Below are positions 46,587 through 55,292 of a stretch of 64,000 nt of DNA, in pieces (within the stretch, counting starts at the first letter, position 1; each line of letters starts with the position of its first letter). A model generated the notes under the pieces. That model made no database searches and had not been told where the DNA came from. It saw nothing but the letters and a program-made list of their open reading frames with translations. Both the position numbers and the translations under genes were made by a program. Source of the stretch: Spongiibacter sp. IMCC21906 (GTDB lineage Bacteria; Pseudomonadota; Gammaproteobacteria; Pseudomonadales; Spongiibacteraceae); the NCBI RefSeq assembly GCF_001010805.1, contig NZ_CP011477.1, positions 1,627,001-1,691,000 of the forward strand. Direction: 5' to 3'.

Positions 46587-47696
46587 TTATGAATTTCGAT
46601 ACCACAAGGCTTGAGCCATTTGCTGTAGCTCCCTTTCGGTTTCACCCTTTGCCTGCCAGTGGTGATAGTTACGGGTAGCCGCCAGCAAAAAATCCAGCAA
46701 TATAATATGGCCGCGCAATACTCTCGCGCGTCGATGGGGGACGGTAGGGTTAAACAATCCGGCAAAGCTGAACAGTTGTCGTGGCCGTTTTTTGACCCAC
46801 AACCACGAGCCCATTTCCAGTGTCAGGGGCATGAGTCCTAACCCCGCTTTTCGACTGTTAATATACAAGTAATCCCAAATGTCTCCGTGGCTGAGGTAGT
46901 GCAAGGCTTGGGGGCCAAATGCGTAGTTATGGTTGGCGTAGTTGCGCTCCCATAATAGCTTTAGGGCGACATAGTCACCGATAGATTCGATGGGCGCTCG
47001 CCGGTAGGCATAGGGAATCCACAAATGATCTTGAAAACCGAAGCCAGAATGAAAGTCTATCGCCAAGCTGAGGGAGCCGGGTTTACAGCTGCGCATAACA
47101 ACCTTTTCTAAGGCGGTAAACTCGACTTCTCGAACCTGGTTTTTTTGGCCGCGATACCAGGGGATTTTTCGCCAAATTCGCTGTCCGCCAATAAGAAAAG
47201 GCACATCGTCTTCGGCATCGATGGGCGCGTGACGATTTAGGTCTATACCATTGGCGTTGCTGCGCCAGCTTCTAAGCATGCCGCTTGGGTTTACAATGGG
47301 CAGGGCGACAATGGCAATGTGGCGGTCAAATTGCTTGCGCCAATGACTGTCCCAGCGGTAGCGCTCTAGTAGGGTTTCTAACCATGCTAGCAATACCTGG
47401 GTGCCAATGCGCTCTACGCCGTGAATGCCGCCGGTCAGAATCAAACAGTGTTCTGCTCGCTGGGGATCGCCCAAGGTTAGTGATGCTATCGGCAGGCGTA
47501 AGTCATCGACTTCGACTATGGCTTCGGTGCGAATGTTGAGTACGTCTCGGGACAGTCTATAAAGCTGCTCCATGGCAAGGAGCTCGGGAAGGCGGCGGTG
47601 AAGTCGGCCTCGACATTCGTCCAGAATATCTGAGAAATGAGGAAGCTCTGGACCCGGTGTTTCAGATTTTTGTGGCAATAAAGAATTGATGGGCAA
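46587..47696 (-). CDS. M14-family zinc carboxypeptidase-like protein
   Basis: Predicted cytosolic metallocarboxypeptidase of 369 residues, without signal peptide. Zinc ligands H92 and E95 lie in GGIHGVERIG, the substrate-binding segment NPSGMLRSWRSNANGIDLNR follows, the next zinc His is in AIDFHSGFG, and the catalytic Glu is probably in LTLEMGSW. This group includes M14 peptidases and the succinylglutamate desuccinylase/aspartoacylase relatives; I cannot separate amide from peptide substrates. It starts 8 bases after the glycosyltransferase gene. Confidence 0.8.
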   Translation of the reverse strand: MPINSLLPQKSETPGPELPHFSDILDECRGRLHRRLPELLAMEQLYRLSRDVLNIRTEAIVEVDDLRLPIASLTLGDPQRAEHCLILTGGIHGVERIGTQVLLAWLETLLERYRWDSHWRKQFDRHIAIVALPIVNPSGMLRSWRSNANGIDLNRHAPIDAEDDVPFLIGGQRIWRKIPWYRGQKNQVREVEFTALEKVVMRSCKPGSLSLAIDFHSGFGFQDHLWIPYAYRRAPIESIGDYVALKLLWERNYANHNYAFGPQALHYLSHGDIWDYLYINSRKAGLGLMPLTLEMGSWLWVKKRPRQLFSFAGLFNPTVPHRRARVLRGHIILLDFLLAATRNYHHWQAKGETERELQQMAQALWYRNS

Positions 47697-47704
47697 TGAA
47701 AACC

Positions 47705-48763
47705 TCAGCCATATGCTGCTTGTGAAGACGTTTCGCCGCCGCTATGCCACAGTTCTTCAACCAGGCTTTGGCTGTTATCCCATTGACCTTTTAACAACCA
47801 GTCGCTCAGCGCGGCTGCTACGTCAGGGTAGTGTTGCGGGTGTTGGCGGGGGAGAGCGTGTAACCAGTTGTGGATCGATTCGCGATTAAATTCTTGCATC
47901 ACCGAGGCGAGTCCTAGGGCTTCTAAAGCGGCCGCATTTCCTTGCTGCTCAGACTGCCCGGTTACGGGTTTTGCAAGGGCTGGCATACCCATGTGCAGGC
48001 ACTCGCTAATGAGTTCAAATCCGGCGTTGCAAATTACGCCTTGGGCGCTGCATAAATCCTTTTTAAAACCGTGGAGGCTCGTTGCGCGTTGGCTGACGTT
48101 ACCCAGTTCGCGGTCAATAAGGTCAGGGGAATACTGAATAAAACGATAGCCGGGAATGCTCTGGAGAACTGCGGTCACTTTTTGCTGGTCTTCAAAGGGC
48201 AGATACACCACAAATTGAGGCGGCTGCACTGGCGGCAGCAGCGCTTCTTCCGGGTTGATAATAGGCGGTACAATGGGGGCGTTAAAGTGGCTCCAATGCA
48301 AGCCAATACGGTGTTTGGCCGGGGCAAAGTAACGCATAATTAAGCGGTTTTTATAATCCAGTCCACGCTGGGGAACATCGGGGTAACCAAAGGCATATTG
48401 GTGACCAATGCCCACCACCGGCTTGTTTTTAAGCCGTCCTGCCCACGCAGTGACGGGCTCAAAGTCTGTCACAATCACATCCACATCGTCTAAATCCAAA
48501 CTGCGAATATCTTTTATAAATTGCATGGGTTTGGTTTGCAGTAGGGTATGAAGGTTGCTGATGCTGCCGTTTTTAGTGGCAAAGCTTAGCCCGTGGCGAA
48601 GCTGATAATCGCCAAAGACATCCATATCGAAATACTTGTCGAAAGCTCTGCCGCTAAACAAAAATTGTACATCTACATTCCGGCTGGCAAGGTGCTTGGC
48701 CATCATTCTTGCCCGGGAGATATGGCCGTTACCGGTACCTTGTACACCGTAAAGTATTTTCAT
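47705..48763 (-). CDS. MJ1255/VC2487-family glycosyltransferase
   Basis: GT-B fold glycosyltransferase of 352 residues. The N-terminal GTGNGHISRA loop and the C-terminal CNAGFELISECLHMGMPALAKP segment bind acceptor and nucleotide sugar, as in MurG- and MGDG-synthase-like enzymes (GT28). The frame is open to 48916; the ATG at 48763 begins right before the fold. It follows a PAP2 phosphatase gene by 29 bases. A lipid-linked acceptor is plausible by context; sugar and product are unknown. Confidence 0.8.
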   Translation of the reverse strand: MKILYGVQGTGNGHISRARMMAKHLASRNVDVQFLFSGRAFDKYFDMDVFGDYQLRHGLSFATKNGSISNLHTLLQTKPMQFIKDIRSLDLDDVDVIVTDFEPVTAWAGRLKNKPVVGIGHQYAFGYPDVPQRGLDYKNRLIMRYFAPAKHRIGLHWSHFNAPIVPPIINPEEALLPPVQPPQFVVYLPFEDQQKVTAVLQSIPGYRFIQYSPDLIDRELGNVSQRATSLHGFKKDLCSAQGVICNAGFELISECLHMGMPALAKPVTGQSEQQGNAAALEALGLASVMQEFNRESIHNWLHALPRQHPQHYPDVAAALSDWLLKGQWDNSQSLVEELWHSGGETSSQAAYG

Positions 48764-48792
48764 ATTGGATTCCGGGGGGAGGTTAAGCCAGC

Positions 48793-49320
48793 TCAGGCCA
48801 TGACCAAGTTGTGGCCGATGTGAGCAATGCTGATACCCAGTGCGGCACCGGCTAAGGTATCGGTGGGAAAGTGAACCCCCAAAATGACGCGGGAAGCAGC
48901 CACCGCAGTGGCCCAAATAAAGAGTGGGGCACCGATCACGCCAAAAAAGAGCACGGTCATGGTCGCGAGCAAAAACGCCGCGGCGGTGTGTCCCGACGGA
49001 AAACTAAATTCATCGGAGGCGATGATAGAGGCGCAAAAAGTGGGGATGGCAACGGGTGGGCGCCGGCGCCGACAGGTGTTTTTAAGCACCCAGTACAATG
49101 GCAACCAGAAAGCGAAACTGGCTAGCACGGCCAACAAATATTCCTGACCGAATTGAATGCCTAAACTGCATATTAAGAGAGGGAGAGCTAGCTGAGCGTA
49201 GCCATCGCCGGTCTTTGATATGCCGTAAGCGATGCGGGATAATTGTCGCTGGTGCCGTGTGCTGACACAGGCCATAAACATCCGCACATCAAACTGATTG
49301 ATCGACTGTATTAAGCGCAT
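48793..49320 (-). CDS. PAP2-family membrane phosphatase
   Basis: Integral inner-membrane phosphatase of 175 residues with about five helices. The three active-site motifs are KNTCRRRRPP, FPSGHTAAAF and SRVILGVHFPTD. Family members dephosphorylate phosphatidic acid, lipid diphosphates or undecaprenyl diphosphate. Here, next to a GT28-type glycosyltransferase and near a PlcP-type enzyme, phosphatidate to diacylglycerol is attractive but unproven. GAGG lies eight bases before the ATG. First gene of a four-gene operon. Confidence 0.87.
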   Translation of the reverse strand: MRLIQSINQFDVRMFMACVSTRHQRQLSRIAYGISKTGDGYAQLALPLLICSLGIQFGQEYLLAVLASFAFWLPLYWVLKNTCRRRRPPVAIPTFCASIIASDEFSFPSGHTAAAFLLATMTVLFFGVIGAPLFIWATAVAASRVILGVHFPTDTLAGAALGISIAHIGHNLVMA

Positions 49321-49368
49321 ATTAGTGTCCTCATATGAAACACACTAACGCCTGCAGTTTGCATTACG

Positions 49369-49397
49369 GTGATAATAATATTGCAGAATTACGACAA
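49369..49397 (-). promoter_or_regulatory. Weak Pho-box-like repeat upstream of PAP2 operon
   Basis: On the minus strand TTGTCGT, CTGCAAT and TTATCAC follow each other at the 11-base spacing of PhoB half-sites, with AT-only spacers (AATT, ATTA). Each 18-base window matches the consensus at about 13 positions. It lies 49-77 bases before the PAP2 ATG. No good -10 sits at the expected distance, so this is tentative. Confidence 0.3.
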
Positions 49398-49501
49398 TTT
49401 TGCCGGTATTTGAGTTATAGGCGTGCTCTGCTTTGGCGTGGCGCTGTCTGGGGGTACCACGCTACAAGGCCGCTTACTGCAACTCATATACAATGAATTA
49501 A

Positions 49502-50116
49502 TCAGGCGTTTTCAATTAGCAAAATACTGCCCTTGGGCCGGTTGGCTGCCTGACTTTGCCATGGGATTAACTCGGCAAAATGATCATTAATACAGGCCTC
49601 GGCGACTTCCAAAAAAGGTGGTCGATTGGGGTCGCTGATAATGATTTTTTTAACACCGCTTGCTAATGCCAGAGTCAGGCAGTGAAAAAGATCTTCTGCC
49701 ATTTGATCCCAAAAGCAAATATCACTGCCAATAAGTACGTCAATATTGGCAAGTTGCTCGGCACGAATGCTCGAAAAATCCTGGTGCAACGTGTTAATCT
49801 CAACCTCATTGAGGCTTGCTTGTCGCTCCAAAAAGGCAAAGACTTCATTGTCCGCATCCAGTCCGGTAACACGGTGTTGCTGCTTTGCACAGTAAATACC
49901 AGACAAGCCCCAGCCACAACCTAGCTCTAATACTCGACTTTGTTCTGGCAGGGGGTGTTGCTGAAGGTAGTCCACCAATATCAAGCTGGCGTTCCAGGTT
50001 TTGTTGCCGTGTAGGGCGTTGCTATTTTGACGGCGCTTTAAGCGACGAATAGCGGGATGACGACTGGTCATCCATTTTAGGCCGTAGCATGTTTTGTAGT
50101 GTGTTTGAGTAGTCAC
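49502..50116 (-). CDS. Class I SAM-dependent methyltransferase
   Basis: Predicted cytosolic methyltransferase of 204 residues. The SAM-binding motif is LELGCGWGLSGIYCA, then GLDADNEVF (acidic loop) and DVLIGSDICFWD. The layout resembles the METTL21-like/lysine methyltransferase group (Methyltransf_16), but the substrate is unknown. It is a single gene, divergent from sthA. Confidence 0.8.
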   Translation of the reverse strand: MTTQTHYKTCYGLKWMTSRHPAIRRLKRRQNSNALHGNKTWNASLILVDYLQQHPLPEQSRVLELGCGWGLSGIYCAKQQHRVTGLDADNEVFAFLERQASLNEVEINTLHQDFSSIRAEQLANIDVLIGSDICFWDQMAEDLFHCLTLALASGVKKIIISDPNRPPFLEVAEACINDHFAELIPWQSQAANRPKGSILLIENA

Positions 50117-50268
50117 TGCATTGGCCTATTGCTAAAACCGCAAGTTTAATTCTCAACGCAGTAAAAGGCGAGATTGCCAACCGCAGTTGTGGTTCTGCTT
50201 TGGCACTCGTATTTTAGTGAAAGAGTCACCCTGTGGAACCAGTATTTTAGCTTAGAGGAAGTCAATAC

Positions 50269-51657
50269 ATGGCATATGATTACGACGTTGTGGTACTGGG
50301 AAGTGGTCCTGCAGGTGAATCGGCGGCCTTAAATGCCAGTAAACATGGCCGTACTGTGGCGGTGGTTGAGGCGCAATCGCTGGTCGGCGGCGCCTGTTCT
50401 CATCAGGGTACGATTCCCTCCAAGGCACTTAGACATATGGTGCGTCAGGCTATTCGATTTAATCAAACTCAGATTTTTCGAGATTTGGGTGACCCCCGAA
50501 CACTGACTTACCCCAAGCTGTTAAGTCATGCTGAAGATGTTATTTCTCAGCAGGTGGCAATGCGCAGCCGCTTTTACTACCGCAACAATATCACCCTTAT
50601 TCACGGCCAGGCCGAGTTTGTCGATGCGCATAGCATTGCGGTATTACGTGAGGACGGCAAGCAGAGCAAGCTGACTGCCAAGCAAATTGTGATCGCTACT
50701 GGGTCGAGGCCTTATCGCCCAGCCGATATCGATTTTAATCACCCGCGGGTGTATGACAGCGACAGTATTTTGAAGATGACCAACACCCCACGAAAAATCA
50801 TCGTATACGGGGCCGGGGTAATTGGCTGTGAATATGCGTCGATTTTTTCGGGCATTGGTATGAAAGTTGAGCTGGTGAATACCCGGGATCGCTTGTTGGA
50901 GTTTCTTGACGATGAAATTTCTGACGCCCTTAGTTATCACCTGCGCTATACCGGTGTGATGATGCGGCACCGGGAAGAATATGAGAAGGTTGAGGCAGAC
51001 GATAACGGCGTTACCTTGTATCTCAAATCGGGAAAACGTCTGCATTGTGACGCCTTGCTTTGGTGTAATGGCCGCAGTGGCAACACCGACAATCTCAAGT
51101 TGTCGACGATTGGCCTTGAGGCCGATCATCGCGGCCAGCTCAGTGTGAATGAACATTATCAAACCGCCGTACAAGACATTTACGCGGCGGGTGACGTGAT
51201 TGGTTGGCCCAGCCTGGCCAGTGCGGCTTATGACCAAGGTAGAGCGGCTGCGGCGACAGCACGGGGTAAAGAGCATTGCCGCTTTGTTGATGATGTGCCC
51301 ACCGGGATATACACCTTGCCAGAAATCAGTTCTTTTGGTTTGAGTGAGCGGGAGCTGACTGAAGAAAAGATACCCTACGAAGTAGGCCGGGCGTTTTTTA
51401 AGGATACCGCCCGCGGGCAAATCAGCGGTGAAACGGTGGGGATGTTAAAGCTCTTGTTTCATGTCGATACCTTGGAGATTTTGGGAATCCACTGTTTTGG
51501 GGCCGAGGCGGCAGAAATCATCCATATCGGCCAGGCGATTATGAAGCAGCCCGGCGACGGTAATACCCTACGGTATTTTGTGAATACGACCTTTAACTAT
51601 CCCACCATGGCGGAGGCTTATCGCACCGCGGCGCTTAATGGCTTAAATCGGTTATAA
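50269..51657 (+). CDS. sthA: Soluble pyridine nucleotide transhydrogenase
   Basis: FAD enzyme that balances NADPH and NADH, typically turning excess NADPH into NADH. Length is 462 residues. It has the dinucleotide fold [15 protein letters not shown], and [16 protein letters not shown], the SthA form in which the second redox cysteine of related disulfide reductases is replaced. The NAD domain ([13 protein letters not shown]) and dimer domain ([21 protein letters not shown]) complete it. It fits a bacterium running an NADPH-producing Entner-Doudoroff route. AGAGGAAG precedes the ATG. Confidence 0.95.
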   Translation: MAYDYDVVVLGSGPAGESAALNASKHGRTVAVVEAQSLVGGACSHQGTIPSKALRHMVRQAIRFNQTQIFRDLGDPRTLTYPKLLSHAEDVISQQVAMRSRFYYRNNITLIHGQAEFVDAHSIAVLREDGKQSKLTAKQIVIATGSRPYRPADIDFNHPRVYDSDSILKMTNTPRKIIVYGAGVIGCEYASIFSGIGMKVELVNTRDRLLEFLDDEISDALSYHLRYTGVMMRHREEYEKVEADDNGVTLYLKSGKRLHCDALLWCNGRSGNTDNLKLSTIGLEADHRGQLSVNEHYQTAVQDIYAAGDVIGWPSLASAAYDQGRAAAATARGKEHCRFVDDVPTGIYTLPEISSFGLSERELTEEKIPYEVGRAFFKDTARGQISGETVGMLKLLFHVDTLEILGIHCFGAEAAEIIHIGQAIMKQPGDGNTLRYFVNTTFNYPTMAEAYRTAALNGLNRL

Positions 51658-51801
51658 GATCGATTTCAACCACTGCATTTTTTTCGATTTCCCCCCTCGG
51701 TTTTTCCATAGTCAGACTTCGGCAAATCCCAGCTTACTTTACCGTGGTTGGGGCTTGTATTTTGACATCTGAAAAAAATGTCTTCATGACGTAATTTTTA
51801 A

Positions 51802-51830
51802 TTGACAGAATTTCGTTCTAGGCATAAATA
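51802..51830 (+). promoter_or_regulatory. Sigma70-like promoter of the PA3496-type gene
   Basis: A perfect TTGACA at 51802-51807 is followed after 17 bases by TAAATA at 51825-51830. It is well placed about 80 bases before the start codon of the small gene at 51908. Confidence 0.45.
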
Positions 51831-51907
51831 GTTCGTTGAAAGCAATGGGACAGAAAGCGGTAGCTTCTGGCCTGGTTTTTGGTTAACCAGTAGCAGTGGA
51901 GTGGGGC

Positions 51908-52090
51908 ATGACAGATAACTTGGCTGACGATGATCTGGACGAGGTGTTTGATGACGCTGATGACAGTAGCTTTGAGGGGCGTGCTGCCATGGGTGGACAC
52001 GACAGCAGCATTCGCCGCAAAATTGAGGAGCGCCTTGAACGCAAGCGTTTGATGGAAGAACTTGATATGCTGGACGATATCGATCTTTAG
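51908..52090 (+). CDS. PA3496-family putative envelope integrity protein
   Basis: Small acidic protein of 60 residues; the C-terminal part IRRKIEERLERKRLMEELD is a charged helix characteristic of PA3496-like proteins, and it ends in LDDIDL. The family is widespread in Pseudomonas relatives and has been tied to envelope integrity, without a known mechanism. I chose the ATG at 51908, which has GGAG upstream, over a GTG four codons earlier. A terminator follows at 52136. Confidence 0.8.
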   Translation: MTDNLADDDLDEVFDDADDSSFEGRAAMGGHDSSIRRKIEERLERKRLMEELDMLDDIDL

Positions 52091-52135
52091 TCGCATAGAA
52101 GGCGGGCTATTGCCGCCGGAGAATGCTGACTTTTT

Positions 52136-52160
52136 ATGCCGCGCTTGTCGCGGCATTTTT
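52136..52160 (+). terminator. Rho-independent terminator of PA3496-type gene
   Basis: ATGCCGCG and CGCGGCAT pair perfectly around a five-base loop and are followed by five T. Confidence 0.88.
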
Positions 52161-52294
52161 CTTTCTGGGCATTTCTTTAGCATTGCCGAGCTGTTGCCCA
52201 TAGAGCGTGGCGGTTATAACATGCTTTTAACGAAACGCGTCGCCAACGGGCGGCGCTAGAACAATAAAGTCCTTGACTGGACCGGGGTTGTAAA

Positions 52295-53077
52295 ATGAAC
52301 TGGAAAGCCATATCAGCCGTTGTCGCGATCGTTGCCGTAGCCGCGTTCGTTTGGTTTATTTTAGAGCGTTCTGCCACCACAGGCAGTGGTGACGTAGTGG
52401 ATGCACCGCAAACAATTGAGCCAAGTAAACCGAAAAAGACGGTAAAAGAGACACTAGCCGTTGAATCGGATCCCGAATACAAAGAAAAAGCCGAAACGAT
52501 TGTGGCACCGCCAGCTAAGGTGGATGACAGTGATGATAAAGTGCGCGAAGCCGCTGCGGATTTGTCTGAGCCTTTATCTAAATGGCTGCTTCCTGCCCAA
52601 CAAATTCGCAAATGGGTCGCGCTGGTAGAGCAAATGGCCTCTAACAAGCTGCCAAGCCGCAATATGCCGGTGTCTTACAACAAAGACAGCTTTCTGGTGA
52701 TTGAAAAGGGCGACGCCCTTGTTGCTGATCCTGCCAATTTTGAACGTTGGGATACGCTGATCAACACGATTACCGCCTTAGACCCCAAACAAGTCGCTAT
52801 TTACTATAAAAAATGGTCGCCGTTGTTGGAAACCAGTTACAACGAGTTGGGTAACCCCCAGTCTTTTGATAACCAATTCCGGACGACGGTGGAGCACATG
52901 CTGTTTGTTGAGCCGATTTCGGCCAATGCCAAGCTCAAGCAGCCTAAGGTGTTTTATGAGTATGTGGACCCCAAGCTTGAAAATGCCGATGCCTTAAGCA
53001 AGTGGATGTGGCGTTTGGGGCCAGAGAATATGGAAGCATTGCAAGCCTGGTTGAAAGAGTTGCAGAGTTACCTGTGA
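52295..53077 (+). CDS. DUF3014 domain membrane-anchored protein
   Basis: Protein of 260 residues with one N-terminal membrane anchor (about 6-24: SAVVAIVAVAAFVWFI), a charged, probably disordered linker to about residue 75, and a helical periplasmic domain. DDSDDKVREAAADL, IRKWVALVEQMASNKLP, YYKKWSPLLETSYNELG and MWRLGPENMEALQAWL match DUF3014 as I know it. Function unknown; several gammaproteobacteria carry it. Confidence 0.8.
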   Translation: MNWKAISAVVAIVAVAAFVWFILERSATTGSGDVVDAPQTIEPSKPKKTVKETLAVESDPEYKEKAETIVAPPAKVDDSDDKVREAAADLSEPLSKWLLPAQQIRKWVALVEQMASNKLPSRNMPVSYNKDSFLVIEKGDALVADPANFERWDTLINTITALDPKQVAIYYKKWSPLLETSYNELGNPQSFDNQFRTTVEHMLFVEPISANAKLKQPKVFYEYVDPKLENADALSKWMWRLGPENMEALQAWLKELQSYL

Positions 53078-53084
53078 GGGAAAT

Positions 53085-53112
53085 GAGCGCTTAATATTGT
53101 CATTAGGCGCTC
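53085..53112. terminator. Terminator-like hairpin between convergent genes
   Basis: GAGCGCTTAAT (53085) and ATTAGGCGCTC (53102) pair over eleven bases with one mismatch and a six-base loop; A-rich flanks give modest T tails on the minus strand. It lies between the DUF3014 gene and the MaoC-like gene. Confidence 0.5.
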
Positions 53113-53127
53113 AAATAAGCTTAAAGC

Positions 53128-54009
53128 CTATGCTAGCGGCCGAAAATACCCCTCTACATGGGGCTTGTCGCCACTTTCATTACGCAGACCAAAATCAATG
53201 CCCTGTTCAGATTGCTGATAACAAAACTGCAGCGTGGCGGGTAAAAACACCGGTGTTTTGAACTCTGCGTAGCATTCACTTCTTTCTCCTACCGATGCTT
53301 CTAATGCCGATATGCACGCGGCTTGGCTCCACATACCGTGGATAATCATCTTTTTAAACCCTAATAGCTTAGCGCTGAGGTTGTGCAGATGGATGGGGTT
53401 ATAGTCGCCAGAGGCCTTAGCGTATTGCCGCGCTTGCTCAGGGCAAAGCTGCCACGGCTCACGATGTTCAAATTCTTGTAATGCTGGACGCTCGGTTTTA
53501 TCTTTGGCAATGCCGGTTTTCATGCGAGTGAGATACAGGCTTTCGTCTTCCCACACTTTGTCTTGGCCGATATAAGCACTACAAATAAAGGTGAACTCCA
53601 CGCCCTTGGAACTTAGCCATGAGTCGCTGATACGACAGCGCAAGCTGGGTTTTTCTGTGGCTTCAATGGGGCGGTATTGACGCAGGGTATTGCTGAGATG
53701 AACCATACCCATGGGCGCGACTGGAAATTCTTTGCGCAGCATCATTGCCAGTTGCAAGCGAAATGCCAGCACATGTAAAAAGCTCATGGGCAGATAGGGT
53801 GAGTGGGTGGCAAAGCCGCAAACCTGGCGATAGCGTTGCAGCTGGGTAGTGTCGATATTGATGTTATCCACGGTAATGACCGTATCTGGGAATACGGGCG
53901 GTTTTGCCGGTGACATTTTCCCCGGTGATTTTCGGGTGATTGCCGCCCGCAATAATAACGAGGGCGTGCTGGGCAAGGCATTCATCTTGATTTGATTACT
54001 TGCGGTCAT
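53128..54009 (-). CDS. MaoC-like (HtdX-type) hydratase
   Basis: Hotdog-fold enoyl-thioester hydratase of 293 residues, probably double hotdog with an inactive N-terminal half. The active-site signature is YAKASGDYNPIHLH followed by FKKMIIHGMWSQA. Mycobacterial HtdX acts on 3-hydroxyacyl thioesters and its gene lies next to fabG4; the same partners occur here (FabG4-like at 55293, thiolase at 56998). GGAGG precedes the ATG. The name is by motif and context. Confidence 0.8.
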   Translation of the reverse strand: MTASNQIKMNALPSTPSLLLRAAITRKSPGKMSPAKPPVFPDTVITVDNINIDTTQLQRYRQVCGFATHSPYLPMSFLHVLAFRLQLAMMLRKEFPVAPMGMVHLSNTLRQYRPIEATEKPSLRCRISDSWLSSKGVEFTFICSAYIGQDKVWEDESLYLTRMKTGIAKDKTERPALQEFEHREPWQLCPEQARQYAKASGDYNPIHLHNLSAKLLGFKKMIIHGMWSQAACISALEASVGERSECYAEFKTPVFLPATLQFCYQQSEQGIDFGLRNESGDKPHVEGYFRPLA

Positions 54010-54186
54010 GCTGGGCTGCCTCCATACTTTAGCCTGTCATTGCTGGGCCGGGGTTACCGACACGCTAAATAGCCTGAGTTAATGCCATGTTAATAGGGAT
54101 GGTAGTGAGTATAAAAAATACTTGTGGCAATGGGATTTGCTGGAATGTACACAATGACTAAAACTGCGGCCAATGCATAGTGGGAA

Positions 54187-55257
54187 ATGAATTCAATTAT
54201 AATGACAGACACTAGCAAAACAGACGTCTCCGATCTCAGCGATTCTAGCTTTCTTGTGCAACTGGTGTACCCAGCAATGCAAAAGCTGGGTTTAGATATA
54301 GATAGAATTGTCGATGAGTGCCGAATCTCTCCAGAACTGTTAAAGGACCGCTCGGCGCGCTTTCCCCATGCCGCCCAAGCCCGTTTTTGGCGGGTGCTGG
54401 AAGAGGTCAGTGGCGATCCCCATATCGGCCTGACTATTGCCGATATGGTGCAGGTATACCGCGGGCAGGTCTTGGAATACCTGTTTTTGAGTAGTCCCAA
54501 CTTTGGTGAGGGCCTAAAGCGGGCGCAAAACTACCAGCGCCTGGTGACCGATGCAATGCAGTTTGAGTTGCTTATTGACGAGCCCAACTCCCGAGTTCGA
54601 CTGGATTTTGCCGGTCAAGATGATCCTTATCTGCGTCACCGCAACGAATGCTTTGCACGGTTTTTAATTCGCTACTTTCAGGCCGTAACCGACGGTGCGT
54701 TTAAAGCAAAAAGCGTCACCTTTGATCACAGCCCAGTGGGGGATACCAGTGCCTATGAGCGTTGTTTTGAATGCCCGGTGAGTTTTGATGCGCCCGAGCA
54801 ATCGCTGATCTTCTCCAGTGATATTTTGGCAACCCCCTCCAGTCATGCCGAGCCAGACCTACTGAAGCTGCACGAAAAACTGGCCAGCAAGCAACTAGAG
54901 CGTTTGGCAAAGCAGGATGTTGTTGCCAATGTAAAAACAGTTATCGCGGAAATTCTGGAATTAGGGCAACCCAGTTTAGAAGGCATCTCTGAGCGTTTGG
55001 GGATGAACGAACGGATTCTGCGGGCCAGACTCACCGAGGCGGGAACCAGTTTTAATCAAGTATTGGCAGATTATCGCTGCATTCTGGCTAAGCGCTTATT
55101 GGCCAGAACCGACGAAAGTATTTCTGATGTGGTGTATTTGACCGGGTTTTCTGAGCCCAGCACGTTTTATCGGGCTTTTAAACGTTGGACTGGCCAGACG
55201 CCGGTAGAATATAGGCAGTTAAAGCAAAGCAGCGATAGTGAAAAAACAGCGCATTAA
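54187..55257 (+). CDS. AraC-family transcriptional regulator
   Basis: Regulator of 356 residues with an N-terminal ligand-binding domain of the Arabinose_bd (OruR/ArgR) type and a C-terminal AraC double helix-turn-helix (SLEGISERLGMNERILRARL and ISDVVYLTGFSEPSTFYRAFKRWTGQTPVEYR). It lies between the HtdX-like and FabG4-like genes and probably controls them. An in-frame ATG at 54202 is an alternative start; neither has a strong ribosome-binding site. Confidence 0.88.
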   Translation: MNSIIMTDTSKTDVSDLSDSSFLVQLVYPAMQKLGLDIDRIVDECRISPELLKDRSARFPHAAQARFWRVLEEVSGDPHIGLTIADMVQVYRGQVLEYLFLSSPNFGEGLKRAQNYQRLVTDAMQFELLIDEPNSRVRLDFAGQDDPYLRHRNECFARFLIRYFQAVTDGAFKAKSVTFDHSPVGDTSAYERCFECPVSFDAPEQSLIFSSDILATPSSHAEPDLLKLHEKLASKQLERLAKQDVVANVKTVIAEILELGQPSLEGISERLGMNERILRARLTEAGTSFNQVLADYRCILAKRLLARTDESISDVVYLTGFSEPSTFYRAFKRWTGQTPVEYRQLKQSSDSEKTAH

Positions 55258-55282
55258 AACAAGGCGCATAATGCGCCTTGTT
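55258..55282. terminator. Perfect-stem terminator between AraC regulator and fabG4-like gene
   Basis: Twelve-base arms AACAAGGCGCAT and ATGCGCCTTGTT flank a single A, so the hairpin is close to a perfect palindrome. It starts two bases past the regulator stop and should serve both convergent genes. Confidence 0.75.
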
Positions 55283-55292
55283 GATGGGTTTA

